Assembly: GCF_001434935.1 (NCBI RefSeq)
Contig: NZ_AZEG01000009.1
Location: 32,516 to 96,515 of the forward strand
Direction: 5' to 3'
Source: Liquorilactobacillus uvarum DSM 19971
Lineage (GTDB): Bacteria > Bacillota > Bacilli > Lactobacillales > Lactobacillaceae
DNA length: 64,000 nucleotides
A program made the position numbers and the translations under genes. Positions 1 through 7,994 of this stretch are shown here, one piece after another (within the stretch, counting starts at the first letter, position 1; each line of letters begins with the position of its first letter). Under the pieces are notes generated by a model. It was not told where the DNA came from. It did not search any database and saw only the letters and a list, made by a program, of their open reading frames with translations.

Positions 1-31
1 CCCAGAGTTTATCAAATAATGTCTTTCCCAT
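1..31 (-). CDS. leuC: 3-isopropylmalate dehydratase large subunit, 5' end only
   Basis: Only the first ten codons are inside the window; they read MGKTLFDKLW, the typical start of LeuC, which isomerises 2- to 3-isopropylmalate with an Fe-S cluster. An ATG at 40 overlaps the leuB stop as ATGA, but the AAAGG just before it is well spaced only for the ATG at 31, so I chose 31. It is the third gene of the leu operon after leuA and leuB. The rest lies outside the window, so integrity cannot be judged. Confidence 0.85.
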   Translation of the reverse strand, partial: MGKTLFDKLW

Positions 32-36
32 TTTGT

Positions 37-1086
37 TCATCCTTTCAGATTCTTTACAATATTAGCTGTAACTTCTTGTGTTGTAGCTGTTCCACCTATA
101 TCAGGAGTAGTGATCTCGTCTTCAATCGTCTTTTGAACGGCTTTTGCTATTTTATCAGCCAGATAATCTTCATTGAATGATTCACGTAGCATCATTTCAA
201 TACTTTGAATCATTGAAATCGGATCAGCAATACCCTTGCCAGCGATGTCTGGAGCAGATCCATGAATTGGTTCATACAAGTTGGGTCCAGTTGTGCCAGC
301 ACTCATTGAAGGAATTGTTCCTAGTGAACCTGTCAGAACTGAAGCTTCATCACTTAGAATATCACCAAATAAATTAGCGGTAATCAGAACATCGAAAGAG
401 GTAGGCTGCGTAATGATCTTCATAGCAGCAGCGTCAACGTAAGAATAGTCAACTGTTACTTCAGGATAATCCTGCTTAATTTCTTCTGTAACTTGACGCC
501 AAAGTTTCGAAGTTGCAAGGACATTTGCTTTATCAACAACAGTCACGTGTTTTTTCCGTCGCATACTCATGTCGAAGCCAATTTTTAAAATACGTTTAAT
601 TTCTTGTACGGTATAGGTTGAAGTGTCGAGTGCATCTTGCGGATGCTGTTCTCGAGGTGTTCCAAAGTAAATACCGCTGGTTAATTCACGGACGATTACA
701 AAATCAGTATTGTTAAGTACTTCTTGTTTTACAGGAGAAAAACGTGATAGGTTAGGATCAATTTTTGTGGGGCGAATGTTTGAAAAAAGCCCCAACTTGT
801 TCCGAATCTCTAAAAGTCCCTTTTCTGGGCGCTTGCTGGCATTATCCCACTTAGGACCACCAATAGCGCTCAATAACACTGCGTCTGCTTCCTCACAACC
901 AGCAACAGTTTGTTGTGGTAACGGATCGCCACATTTATCGATGGCTTCACCTCCAAAAGGATAATCAATTGTTTCATATTGAAAATTTGAGTTTGCACTG
1001 GCTGCTTCTAAGACCGTTAAACCAGCTTCCATTATTTCTGGTCCAATGTAGTCTCCACGAAGGACTGCTATTACTTTTTTTGGCAT
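37..1086 (-). CDS. leuB: 3-isopropylmalate dehydrogenase
   Basis: Isocitrate/isopropylmalate dehydrogenase family, 349 residues, normal length. It oxidises and decarboxylates 3-isopropylmalate to 2-ketoisocaproate in leucine synthesis, using NAD+ and a divalent metal. Visible family motifs include LFGDILSDEAS and EPIHGSAPDIAGKG. The ATG at 1086 is chosen over an upstream GTG at 1095 because AAAGG sits 8 bases before it. Odd point: the normally near-invariant N-terminal loop LPGDGIGPE reads LRGDYIGPE, with Pro to Arg and Gly to Tyr. It lies 25 bases after leuA and just before leuC in one operon. The family call is secure; the effect of the loop changes is unknown. Confidence 0.95.
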   Translation of the reverse strand: MPKKVIAVLRGDYIGPEIMEAGLTVLEAASANSNFQYETIDYPFGGEAIDKCGDPLPQQTVAGCEEADAVLLSAIGGPKWDNASKRPEKGLLEIRNKLGLFSNIRPTKIDPNLSRFSPVKQEVLNNTDFVIVRELTSGIYFGTPREQHPQDALDTSTYTVQEIKRILKIGFDMSMRRKKHVTVVDKANVLATSKLWRQVTEEIKQDYPEVTVDYSYVDAAAMKIITQPTSFDVLITANLFGDILSDEASVLTGSLGTIPSMSAGTTGPNLYEPIHGSAPDIAGKGIADPISMIQSIEMMLRESFNEDYLADKIAKAVQKTIEDEITTPDIGGTATTQEVTANIVKNLKG

Positions 1087-1111
1087 TGCGAACACCTTTC
1101 TGGATAAAAAT

Positions 1112-2272
1112 TTATTGTGTTACCTTGCTTCTTTTTATAATTTGTTCTAAGTCTGCATCAGAGACCAGCTGCTGATTGTCAGCGACTGCTTTGAAAATAG
1201 GAAAAATACGACGCATGTCTTCCTTAGTTACCTGATACCCCATTTCATTTAATTTGACAGCTACAGCATGGGAACCGGATAATTTTCCTAATGGAATTGA
1301 TGCATGAGCTATACCCACGGTTTGAGGAGTTAAAATTTCGTACGTAGCATGATTCTTTAAGAAACCATCTTGGTGAATACCAGATTCATGCGAATATGCA
1401 TTTGAACCGATAATAGCTTTGTTGCTAGGAATAGGCATCTTTGTCTTTTGGCTAACCATAGTAGCTGTCTTAAATGTTTGTTTAAGATCAATATTGTTTT
1501 CTGCGTCATAATAATCTTTGCGGACATACATTGCTGCTGCAACTTCTTCCAAAGCAGTGTTTCCGGCACGTTCGCCGATACCATTAACAGTACCTTCGAT
1601 CCTTGTTGCACCGTGTTTGATTGAAGCTAATGCATTGGCTGTTGCCATACCTAAATCATTGTGACAGTGAACAGAAAAAATAACATCATCAAATTCTGGG
1701 ATATTTTCACGCATATAGTCAAACATGGCAGCAAATTCATGTGGATTTGTATAGCCTGTTGTGTCAGGTATATTGATGACTGTTGCACCTGCATGAATAG
1801 CAGTTCTGATTGCTCTCACCAAGAAATCCCATTCAGTTCTAGTTGCATCTTCCGGTGAGAACTCAACATTAGTGAAACTCTTTTTTGCATAGCTGACAAA
1901 ATGTTTAATTGACTCGATCACCTCATCTTGACTCATATGCAATTTTGCTTGACGATGAATCGGACTTGTCGCAATAAAGACGTGAATCTGACCAGTAGGT
2001 GCATCCTTTAAAGCTGCAGAAACCGCGTCAATATCTTTTTTGACACAGCGTGCTATACCAACAACATTTGTTTTCTTTATTTCTTTTCCGATGCGCTCAA
2101 CTGCTTCAAAATCATTTTTTGAAGCAACAGGGAAACCTGCTTCGATTACATCTACTCCCCAAGCTTCAAACTGATGAGCCAATTCGACTTTGTCATCAAT
2201 AGAAAAATTAACACCAATTGTTTGCTCGCCATCACGTAAAGTTGTATCGAAAAATTGAATTTTTTTTGTCAT
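1112..2272 (-). CDS. leuA: 2-isopropylmalate synthase, catalytic part only (no C-terminal regulatory domain)
   Basis: HMGL-like TIM barrel that condenses acetyl-CoA with 2-ketoisovalerate, the first committed step to leucine. Visible features are DTTLRDGEQ (residues 9-17, with metal Asp9 and catalytic Arg13), metal ligands His202 and His204 in HCHND, NGIGERAGN, and a short subdomain with SHESGIHQDG. At 386 residues it stops where typical LeuA proteins of about 510 residues enter the LeuA_dimer domain that binds leucine. Only 25 bases separate its stop from leuB, so no decayed remnant is present. It is preceded by AGGAGG and by a leucine attenuator. CimA or homocitrate synthase are less likely given leuB and leuC next door. 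Confidence 0.9.
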   Translation of the reverse strand: MTKKIQFFDTTLRDGEQTIGVNFSIDDKVELAHQFEAWGVDVIEAGFPVASKNDFEAVERIGKEIKKTNVVGIARCVKKDIDAVSAALKDAPTGQIHVFIATSPIHRQAKLHMSQDEVIESIKHFVSYAKKSFTNVEFSPEDATRTEWDFLVRAIRTAIHAGATVINIPDTTGYTNPHEFAAMFDYMRENIPEFDDVIFSVHCHNDLGMATANALASIKHGATRIEGTVNGIGERAGNTALEEVAAAMYVRKDYYDAENNIDLKQTFKTATMVSQKTKMPIPSNKAIIGSNAYSHESGIHQDGFLKNHATYEILTPQTVGIAHASIPLGKLSGSHAVAVKLNEMGYQVTKEDMRRIFPIFKAVADNQQLVSDADLEQIIKRSKVTQ

Positions 2273-2322
2273 AAGAATAACCTCCTAATTATTTTGCAAT
2301 TATCTACACGGTATTTTTTTAT

Positions 2323-2426
2323 AAAAAAAACGCCTCATTCATTAAGAATGAGACGCTAACCATCTTTGGTTCGAGCCCCATTCCCATAACGCTAAATAGG
2401 ACTCGACATATTCGTCTGAGTCCTCC
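2323..2426 (-). promoter_or_regulatory. leu attenuator: alternative hairpins and intrinsic terminator
   Basis: Segments after the leader stop codon can pair in competing ways. B (GAGGACTC, 2418-2425) pairs with C (GAGTCC, about 2399-2404); C (TCGAGTCC) pairs with D (GGGCTCGA, 2371-2378); D (GAATGGGGC, 2375-2383) pairs with E (GTCTCATTC, 2346-2354). E also forms the terminator stem with F (GAATGAGGCG, 2331-2340), followed by eight T. A stall on the Leu codons leaves B free, B:C forms, D sequesters E, and transcription continues. A ribosome at the stop codon covers B, C:D forms, and E:F terminates. The logic matches classical amino-acid attenuation. Confidence 0.85.
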
Positions 2427-2427
2427 G

Positions 2428-2481
2428 TCATAGTAGTAGGGCGAATTCAATTGTTGTAGTTACATTGTATTCGAAAACCAT
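2428..2481 (-). CDS. leu operon leader peptide (17 aa, ends Ala-Leu-Leu-Leu)
   Basis: The minus strand reads MVFEYNVTTTIEFALLL and stop, starting at ATG 2481 behind an AAAGGAG ribosome binding site. The last three sense codons are CTA CTA CTA, immediately before TGA. Placed between a promoter and an intrinsic terminator upstream of leuA, this is the signature of a leucine attenuator: scarcity of charged Leu-tRNA would stall the ribosome on the CTA run. The peptide itself need have no function. Identification rests on position and the Leu run, both directly visible. Confidence 0.88.
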   Translation of the reverse strand: MVFEYNVTTTIEFALLL

Positions 2482-2511
2482 GTCGAGGACTCCTTTCTTT
2501 ATTTGACTATT

Positions 2512-2540
2512 AATTTAACGTATTTCTAATACTATGTCAA
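2512..2540 (-). promoter_or_regulatory. promoter of the leu operon
   Basis: On the minus strand TTGACA (2535-2540) is followed by a 17-base spacer and TAAATT (2512-2517). The predicted start is about 20 bases upstream of the leader peptide ribosome binding site. No other sigma-A-like pair of this quality is visible between here and leuA. Confidence 0.75.
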
Positions 2541-2625
2541 TTACTTTTTTATAATTTTTTATAATTGCCTCAGTTTACTAATTGATATTTTTTAAAAATT
2601 CCAGTTATAACAGTGTTTACAGCCA

Positions 2626-2677
2626 TTGACGCTTAAAAAGACTTAAATATACTTTTAAATGTTTACAAACGCTTACA
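2626..2677 (+). promoter_or_regulatory. nagB promoter with cre-like catabolite site
   Basis: TTGACG (2626-2631), a 16-base spacer and TATACT (2648-2653) form a sigma-A-type promoter. Just downstream of the expected start is TACAAACGCTTACA (2664-2677), whose complement TGTAAGCGTTTGTA fits the CcpA cre pattern TGNAANCGNTNNCA except near its end. Placement after the start suggests CcpA repression when glucose is present. CcpA control is inferred from the motif only. Confidence 0.55.
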
Positions 2678-2756
2678 AAGATGATAGAATTATTTATGTG
2701 GAAAATGTGTTTCTAGTTATTGTTCTTGAAATAGGCAAGCTTTTTTACTTGCAGAT

Positions 2757-2792
2757 TTGGTATAGCCCAATTATAATGGGACTATACCAATT
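2757..2792 (+). promoter_or_regulatory. paired NagR/GntR-type operator in front of nagB
   Basis: TTGGTATAGCCCAATT (2757-2772) and, in the opposite orientation, TGGGACTATACCAATT (2777-2792) form a large inverted repeat ending 3 bases before the GGAGG of nagB. Each half resembles the TGGTATAGACCA-type site of GntR/HutC-family amino-sugar repressors (NagR, DasR). The repeat could instead act as an RNA hairpin near the ribosome binding site. No nagR gene is in the window. Confidence 0.5.
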
Positions 2793-2809
2793 ATTGGAGG
2801 TAAAGTATT

Positions 2810-3520
2810 ATGAAAATTATTGTTGTCAAAGACGACAAGCAGGGTGGTCAGGCTGCTTGTGAGTTGTTTAAGAAGGAACTGGAACAAAAAAATGATGCAG
2901 TTTTTGGATTAGCAACTGGAAGCACGCCAATAAGCACTTATGAAGCACTTGTGCACAGTAATTTGGATTTTAATAACAGCATTTCCGTTAATTTAGATGA
3001 GTATGTTGGGTTGAGTTCAGATCATCCGCAAAGCTATAACTATTATATGCAGGAACACTTATTTAGATACAAGCCGTTTCGAGAATCCTATTTGCCTAAC
3101 GGAGGAGCTACAGATGAAGAAAGGGAAATCAGCAGATATAATGCTATTCTTGAAAAAAATCCGATTGATCTTCAATTGTTAGGAATTGGTAGGAATGGAC
3201 ATATTGGTTTTAATGAACCAGGAACAGACTTTGATTTGAAAACCCACAAAGTGGAACTTACCGAATCAACAATTGCTGCGAATGCCCGTTTTTTTAATAA
3301 TAGTCAGGATGTTCCGCGTTATGCATATTCGATGGGAATAGGCTCTATCTTGAAATCTAAGAAAATTATTTTAGAGGCCTTCGGAAATTCAAAAGCGGAA
3401 GCGATTAAGAATATGATTGAAGGCCCTGTGACACAAGAGTGCCCAGCAAGTGTTTTGCAACGGCATCCAAATGTGACGGTCATTTTAGATGAAGAAGCTG
3501 CACAGAAATTAAAAAAATAG
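2810..3520 (+). CDS. nagB: glucosamine-6-phosphate deaminase
   Basis: Converts glucosamine-6-phosphate to fructose-6-phosphate and ammonia, linking amino-sugar catabolism and cell-wall precursor recycling to glycolysis. At 236 residues it has the usual length of the short Gram-positive form. Visible motifs are GLATGST (phosphate binding), [10 protein letters not shown] with the catalytic Asp, and [14 protein letters not shown] with the catalytic His. The ATG at 2810 follows TTGGAGG. It is a single-gene unit with its own promoter, a cre-like site and a NagR-like operator. No nagA is adjacent. Confidence 0.95.
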   Translation: MKIIVVKDDKQGGQAACELFKKELEQKNDAVFGLATGSTPISTYEALVHSNLDFNNSISVNLDEYVGLSSDHPQSYNYYMQEHLFRYKPFRESYLPNGGATDEEREISRYNAILEKNPIDLQLLGIGRNGHIGFNEPGTDFDLKTHKVELTESTIAANARFFNNSQDVPRYAYSMGIGSILKSKKIILEAFGNSKAEAIKNMIEGPVTQECPASVLQRHPNVTVILDEEAAQKLKK

Positions 3521-3550
3521 CCAAATAAAGTTTTTTTGGCTAGAGTCTAA

Positions 3551-3660
3551 TATGGCCCAAAAGCCAGTAGCTTGTGTTCGAACAAAAAATAAAAGGAATA
3601 ATGCATTCTCCTAACCCCTTTGAAAGTTCAGAGCATAAGTATACTGCCTTTTGGGCCATA
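3551..3660. repeat. 110-base inverted-repeat element after nagB
   Basis: TATGGCCCAAAAG (3551-3563) is the exact complement of CTTTTGGGCCATA (3648-3660). The match continues inward for five more pairs (CAGTA with TACTG) after one C-C mismatch. The interior holds a TGTTCGAACA palindrome and an AATGCATT palindrome. No run of T follows directly on either strand, so it is not a simple terminator. It may be a miniature mobile element or a structured RNA. I see no coding potential inside and no second copy in this window. Confidence 0.6.
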
Positions 3661-3752
3661 TTGCTGTTTTAAAGGTTACCAAACTAGATATTAGCTAATT
3701 AATAATTATCTATAGTTAAAACTAGTCTATATTTGTAATTCGTTGCTAGTAT

Positions 3753-4658
3753 TTAAAAGCTTTCGCCTTTTGAAAGGGAATTTAAACTTTGAGTTAGCTG
3801 CTCAATAAGCTTTTTTTTGGACGGGGATAGTAATTTTGATTGCCGAAAGACTAGAGAAATCAAAAATTCTGGTTGAAATGAATCCGTCAAGTCAAGACTA
3901 ATTATTCCATCTTGCGGAGTAATTGCTGTTTCTGTTAAGAAACCAATGCCGATATTTTCGTGAATCATATTTTTGAGCAATGCAATATCCCCTGTTTTAT
4001 ATATAATTTGCGGATCAATTCGTGAGATTTTGTTTAACGCACCAAAAGCAGTAGGATGAACAAAATCTTCAGTTTGCATAATGAATTTCTCGTTACGAAG
4101 ATCGCGAAATGCAATTTTTTTCAATGAGGCTAAATGCGATTGAGGACTGACAATTATTTTAAAATGATGTTTTGCCAAAAGTGTTGCACTTAGCTCGGCA
4201 CTATCAAGCGAATGTGTAGAACCTAGCAAGGCGATATCGAGTTTTCCGCTTTCTAGAGCTGCTAACAACTCACTGGAGCCTGCTTCTGTAACCAGTAACT
4301 GATCGAGCAGATTGGCTTCAACTAACCGAGATGCTGCTTTGGGGAAAAAATAATTTCCGATGATTGGCGGAAGGCCAAAACGGATTTGTTCAGTTTTCAA
4401 TGATGCCATGTCAAGGTTGGTCAATGCTGCTTCGGCAATTATGCGATGTGCATGCTTCAAAAGCTGTTGTCCGCTGGAAGTAAGCAAGACTGACTGATGC
4501 GACTGATCTCGGTAAAGTAAGACTGTATCGAATTCATTTTCTAGTCGTTTGATGGCCATGGTAATCGCTGGTTGGCTGACTGAAAAATAGTCAGCCACAG
4601 CAGTGAAATTTTTTAGAGATACTAGCTTGGAAAAGTAAGTTAAATCGCGAATTTTCAT
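3753..4658 (-). CDS. mleR: LysR-family regulator, probable malolactic operon activator
   Basis: 301 residues with an N-terminal winged helix-turn-helix (KNFTAVADYFSVSQPAITMAIKRLE region, here split: residues about 15-39) and a LysR substrate domain. The start at 4658 is chosen because AGGAGG lies 7 bases upstream; a TTG at 4703 has no site. It is transcribed divergently from mleS-mleP, the usual arrangement of the malolactic regulator, which activates the operon in response to malate. The family is certain; the specific role is inferred from the neighbourhood. Confidence 0.85.
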   Translation of the reverse strand: MKIRDLTYFSKLVSLKNFTAVADYFSVSQPAITMAIKRLENEFDTVLLYRDQSHQSVLLTSSGQQLLKHAHRIIAEAALTNLDMASLKTEQIRFGLPPIIGNYFFPKAASRLVEANLLDQLLVTEAGSSELLAALESGKLDIALLGSTHSLDSAELSATLLAKHHFKIIVSPQSHLASLKKIAFRDLRNEKFIMQTEDFVHPTAFGALNKISRIDPQIIYKTGDIALLKNMIHENIGIGFLTETAITPQDGIISLDLTDSFQPEFLISLVFRQSKLLSPSKKKLIEQLTQSLNSLSKGESF

Positions 4659-4704
4659 AAAAACCTCCTGAGAACTTAAGAGCAATGGAGTAATAAAAAT
4701 CAAG

Positions 4705-4742
4705 AACGCATAACAGAAAATTTTTCTGTTATGCGTTTTTTT
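4705..4742 (+). terminator. strong hairpin with T-run between mleR and mleS
   Basis: AACGCATAACAGAAA (4705-4719) pairs perfectly with TTTCTGTTATGCGTT (4723-4737) around a 3-base loop, followed by TTTTT on the plus strand. It has the form of an intrinsic terminator for plus-strand transcripts, yet no plus-strand gene ends just before it. It would block antisense or nagB read-through transcription entering the mleS promoter region. Alternatively, the symmetric arms may bind a regulator. Confidence 0.6.
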
Positions 4743-4949
4743 GCTTAGAGAAAGCAGTGTATGGATCGAGGCTTAAGACATAATTTAAAATTTCATCTTA
4801 AGTTGCTCCAGAGATTAATCTTTTTGTTTGAATATGAATTATTTATAAAAATTTAAGTGTGTTTGTCATTATTATTAAAATTCAAAGATTTTTGTTTTCT
4901 GACACTTCTCCGTCACTCTTATAAATTTAGTTTATCACAACTGCATAGT

Positions 4950-4979
4950 TTGACTATAGTTTTTTTGAAATGCTATGCT
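4950..4979 (+). promoter_or_regulatory. probable mleS promoter
   Basis: TTGACT (4950-4955), an 18-base spacer and TATGCT (4974-4979) lie about 45 bases before the mleS start. The dyad-like CATAGTTTGACTATAG overlaps the -35 region and might be part of the LysR binding area. The rest of 4659-5022 holds only the hairpin at 4705-4742 and AT-rich sequence. Confidence 0.55.
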
Positions 4980-5022
4980 TTCACAGCAATTAATTGAATT
5001 TATAAATAAAGGGGATTTTTTG

Positions 5023-6666
5023 ATGAATGAAAAAGCACAACAAATTTTAAACAATCCATTTCTCAATAAAGGGACGGCCTTTACCGTGGCTGAACGTCAA
5101 CAATTCGGATTAGCAGGTTTATTGCCTCCGCATGTCCAAACTATAGATGATCAGGCCAAACAAACTTACGCACAGTACCTGACTAAACCCTCAATGTTAG
5201 AGAAACGAATTTTTCTGATGTCTATTTTTAACGAAAATCGTGTCTTATTTTATAAACTTTTCAGCCAACATATTGCTGAATTTATGCCAATTGTATATGA
5301 CCCGACAATTGCTGATACGATCGAAAATTACAGTTCGCTTTTTGTTAACCCTCAAAATGCTGCATTTTTGTCGATTGATGATCCTGATTCGATGGCTACT
5401 GCTTTAAAAAATACAGCTGCTGGTCGAAATATTAAGCTTATTGTCGTAACTGATGCCGAGGGAATTTTAGGAATCGGTGATTGGGGAACACAAGGGGTTG
5501 ATATTTCTGTCGGTAAATTAATGGTTTATACAGCTGCTGCAGGAATTGATCCTAGCGAAGTTTTACCTGTTGTTTTGGATGTTGGAACTAATCGTCAAAG
5601 TTTGCTAGATGATCCGTTATATCTTGGAAATCGTCATGAACGTGTGCGTGGTGATAAATACTACGCCTTTGTTGATCGTTTTGTTCAGACCGCTGAAGAT
5701 CTTTTCCCAGATTTGTATTTGCATTTTGAAGATTTTGGGCGTGGTAATGCTGCCAATATATTGAATAAATACAAGAATGAAATTGTAACGTTTAACGATG
5801 ATATTCAAGGAACTGGGATAATTGTTTTAGCCGGCTTGTTGGGTGCTTTGAACATCTCAGGTGAAAACTTTACTGATCAAGTTTATATGAGCTTTGGTGC
5901 TGGCACGGCCGGTGCTGGTATTACACAGCGCATATATGAAGAAATGCTGCAACAGGGATTATCAGAAAAAGAGGCTCGTTCGCGATTCTATATGGTTGAT
6001 AAGCAAGGTTTGCTATTTGATGATGATCCAGACTTGACACCAGAACAAAAACCATTTGCCCACAAACGCAGTGAATTTGTTAATGCAGATGAATTGAAGA
6101 CTCTTGCAGATGCAGTTAAAGCAGTTCATCCAACGATTCTAGTAGGGACTTCAACTCAACCAGGTGCATTTACAGAAACGATTGTCAAAGAAATGGCAGC
6201 CCATACTGCTCGACCGATTATCTTTCCATTATCTAATCCAACTAAATTAGCCGAAGCGAAGGCTGAAGATTTGTTGAAATGGACAAACGGAAAAGCTTTA
6301 GTTGCTACCGGCATACCAGCTGAACCCGTTGAATTGAACGGTGTCACTTATGAAATAGGGCAAGCTAATAATGCTTTAGTGTATCCAGGATTAGGTTTAG
6401 GCACAATTGCTGCTAAAGCTCGTGTACTTAATGACGAAATGATCAGTAAGGCTGCTCATTCATTAGGTGGAATTGTCGATCCGACTGAACCGGGGGCTGC
6501 AGTTTTACCACCAGTTACTAAGTTAGATGTCTTTTCACAAACAGTTGCTGAAGCAGTTGCAAAGAGCGCCGTTGTTCAGAAATTGAACAAGGAACCAATC
6601 AAGGATGTGAAAAAAGCAGTTGCTGATTTGAAATGGGTTCCTGAATATGAAGAATTAACAGATTGA
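5023..6666 (+). CDS. mleS: malolactic enzyme
   Basis: 547-residue member of the malic enzyme family. It decarboxylates L-malate directly to L-lactate and CO2 with NAD+ and Mn2+, which deacidifies and helps generate proton-motive force. Visible are the family blocks [24 protein letters not shown] (metal and catalytic region), the nucleotide-binding [10 protein letters not shown] and [16 protein letters not shown]. The ATG at 5023 follows AAAGGGG; an upstream ATG at 4975 lies inside the promoter. A malic enzyme (pyruvate-forming) cannot be excluded by motifs alone, but the malate permease and LysR partner favour the malolactic role. Confidence 0.92.
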   Translation: MNEKAQQILNNPFLNKGTAFTVAERQQFGLAGLLPPHVQTIDDQAKQTYAQYLTKPSMLEKRIFLMSIFNENRVLFYKLFSQHIAEFMPIVYDPTIADTIENYSSLFVNPQNAAFLSIDDPDSMATALKNTAAGRNIKLIVVTDAEGILGIGDWGTQGVDISVGKLMVYTAAAGIDPSEVLPVVLDVGTNRQSLLDDPLYLGNRHERVRGDKYYAFVDRFVQTAEDLFPDLYLHFEDFGRGNAANILNKYKNEIVTFNDDIQGTGIIVLAGLLGALNISGENFTDQVYMSFGAGTAGAGITQRIYEEMLQQGLSEKEARSRFYMVDKQGLLFDDDPDLTPEQKPFAHKRSEFVNADELKTLADAVKAVHPTILVGTSTQPGAFTETIVKEMAAHTARPIIFPLSNPTKLAEAKAEDLLKWTNGKALVATGIPAEPVELNGVTYEIGQANNALVYPGLGLGTIAAKARVLNDEMISKAAHSLGGIVDPTEPGAAVLPPVTKLDVFSQTVAEAVAKSAVVQKLNKEPIKDVKKAVADLKWVPEYEELTD

Positions 6667-6690
6667 TAAAAAAATAGGAGTGTGGTTGTT

Positions 6691-7659
6691 TTGGCAGCAT
6701 TTTTAACTTCGTTATCAAGTGTCGGTCAAATTATTCTGGTGATTGCATTGGGATATTTTCTCAGACGCAAAGGCAAATTTGATGACAGTTTCAAAGGCAG
6801 TATTTCTTTTTTAATCATGAACGTTGCTTTGCCGTTATCGATATTTGTTTCTGTATTAGACAATTTAACACGTAGTAAATTAGCTAGTCTTTCTAGCGGG
6901 TTAATTTATGTGTTAATCAGTTTTGTCAGTGGATATTTAATTGCATGGATCTTGACAAAAGTATTGCGTGTTCGACCTGGTCGCCGAGGAACATTTATCA
7001 ACATGTTTGTCAATGCCAATACAATTTTTGTAGGTCTTCCTTTAAATATTGCACTTTTTGGCAATGTCAGTTTACCGTATTTCCTGATTTATTACGTAGC
7101 CAACACAGTTTCAACATGGGCAATCGGTGTTTTCTTTATATCTAATGATGATCCGACCAAGCAGAAAAATAATCAAAACAATAGCAAGTTCAATTGGAAA
7201 AAATTATTACCAGCACCGCTTGTTGGCTTCTTAGTTGCATTGGTTTGGCTCTTGCTAGGATTACCACTACCACAATTCTTTGATAAGACATTCTCAATGG
7301 TCGGTGGTATTGTTACACCAATGTCTTTGATCTATATTGGTATTATTTTGGCAGATGCAGGATTGAAGTCAATTCATTTCGATAAAGATACAATCTTTGC
7401 ATTGTTAGGTCGTTTTATTGTAGCACCAGCGATTATGATTGTTATTATGATTATCTTTAAAAATATGGGACAAGCAATCCCAAATATTGAACAAAATACG
7501 CTAATTATTCAAACTGCAACACCTGGATTGGCTGTTTTACCGATTTTGGTCGGTCAATCTCACGGAGATGTTGAGTATGCGACAAATGTTGTCACAACTA
7601 GCACTGTTTTATTCGTTGTAGTCGTCCCAATATTGATGGAAATAGTTAATTTTATTTAG
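6691..7659 (+). CDS. mleP: malate permease, auxin efflux carrier (AEC) family
   Basis: About 322 residues with roughly ten hydrophobic segments, typical of AEC-family transporters, in the cytoplasmic membrane. It lies 24 bases after mleS and is expected to import malate (with lactate leaving) for malolactic fermentation. The TTG at 6691 is the best start: AGGAG lies 10 bases upstream, whereas the GTG at 6682 is only one base from that site. The substrate is inferred from operon context. Confidence 0.85.
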   Translation: MAAFLTSLSSVGQIILVIALGYFLRRKGKFDDSFKGSISFLIMNVALPLSIFVSVLDNLTRSKLASLSSGLIYVLISFVSGYLIAWILTKVLRVRPGRRGTFINMFVNANTIFVGLPLNIALFGNVSLPYFLIYYVANTVSTWAIGVFFISNDDPTKQKNNQNNSKFNWKKLLPAPLVGFLVALVWLLLGLPLPQFFDKTFSMVGGIVTPMSLIYIGIILADAGLKSIHFDKDTIFALLGRFIVAPAIMIVIMIIFKNMGQAIPNIEQNTLIIQTATPGLAVLPILVGQSHGDVEYATNVVTTSTVLFVVVVPILMEIVNFI

Positions 7660-7707
7660 TTAAAATAAAATAAAATTAAATCTACAGAGAAATTGTACAA
7701 AGATATA

Positions 7708-7758
7708 AAAGAAGAGAGTGAAACCAAACCGTCTGTTTGGCTTTTCACTCTCTTCTTT
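7708..7758 (+). terminator. intrinsic terminator of mleS-mleP
   Basis: AAAGAAGAGAGTGAAA (7708-7723) pairs with TTTTCACTCTCTTCTTT (7742-7758), with an inner CCAAAC/GTTTGG pairing. Beyond it, 7760-7994 contains no gene that I can support. Confidence 0.85.
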
Positions 7759-7994
7759 ATTTATTAGGAAAAGGAGTCGGATAGGGGGAAATGCAATAAA
7801 TATGGGGTTAAAGAAAAAGATTATATTTTAACCTTATATTATGCTAGTTAACGTATTCAATAGTCAGTTTTTCGAGTTAACTACGAATTGCTCAGAGTTA
7901 ACTCAAACTATGGTTACAATTCACAATTAATACACGAGGTTTATCAAATATTTGCATACTTTCTTAGCATATTCAGGCAGTAACAACTGTTTTG

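Noticed and set aside
2273..2520. T-box riboswitch upstream of leuA
   Set aside because: No AGGGTGGNACCGCG core is present; the region instead has a translated leader with a Leu run and an attenuator.
2659..2862. Open frame in the nagB leader
   Set aside because: It spans the cre site, the NagR-like operators and the nagB start in another frame; there is no ribosome binding site.
3560..3600. tRNA-like element suggested by GTTCGAAC
   Set aside because: No acceptor stem, D-arm or anticodon arm can be formed around it; it is just a short palindrome in the inverted-repeat element.
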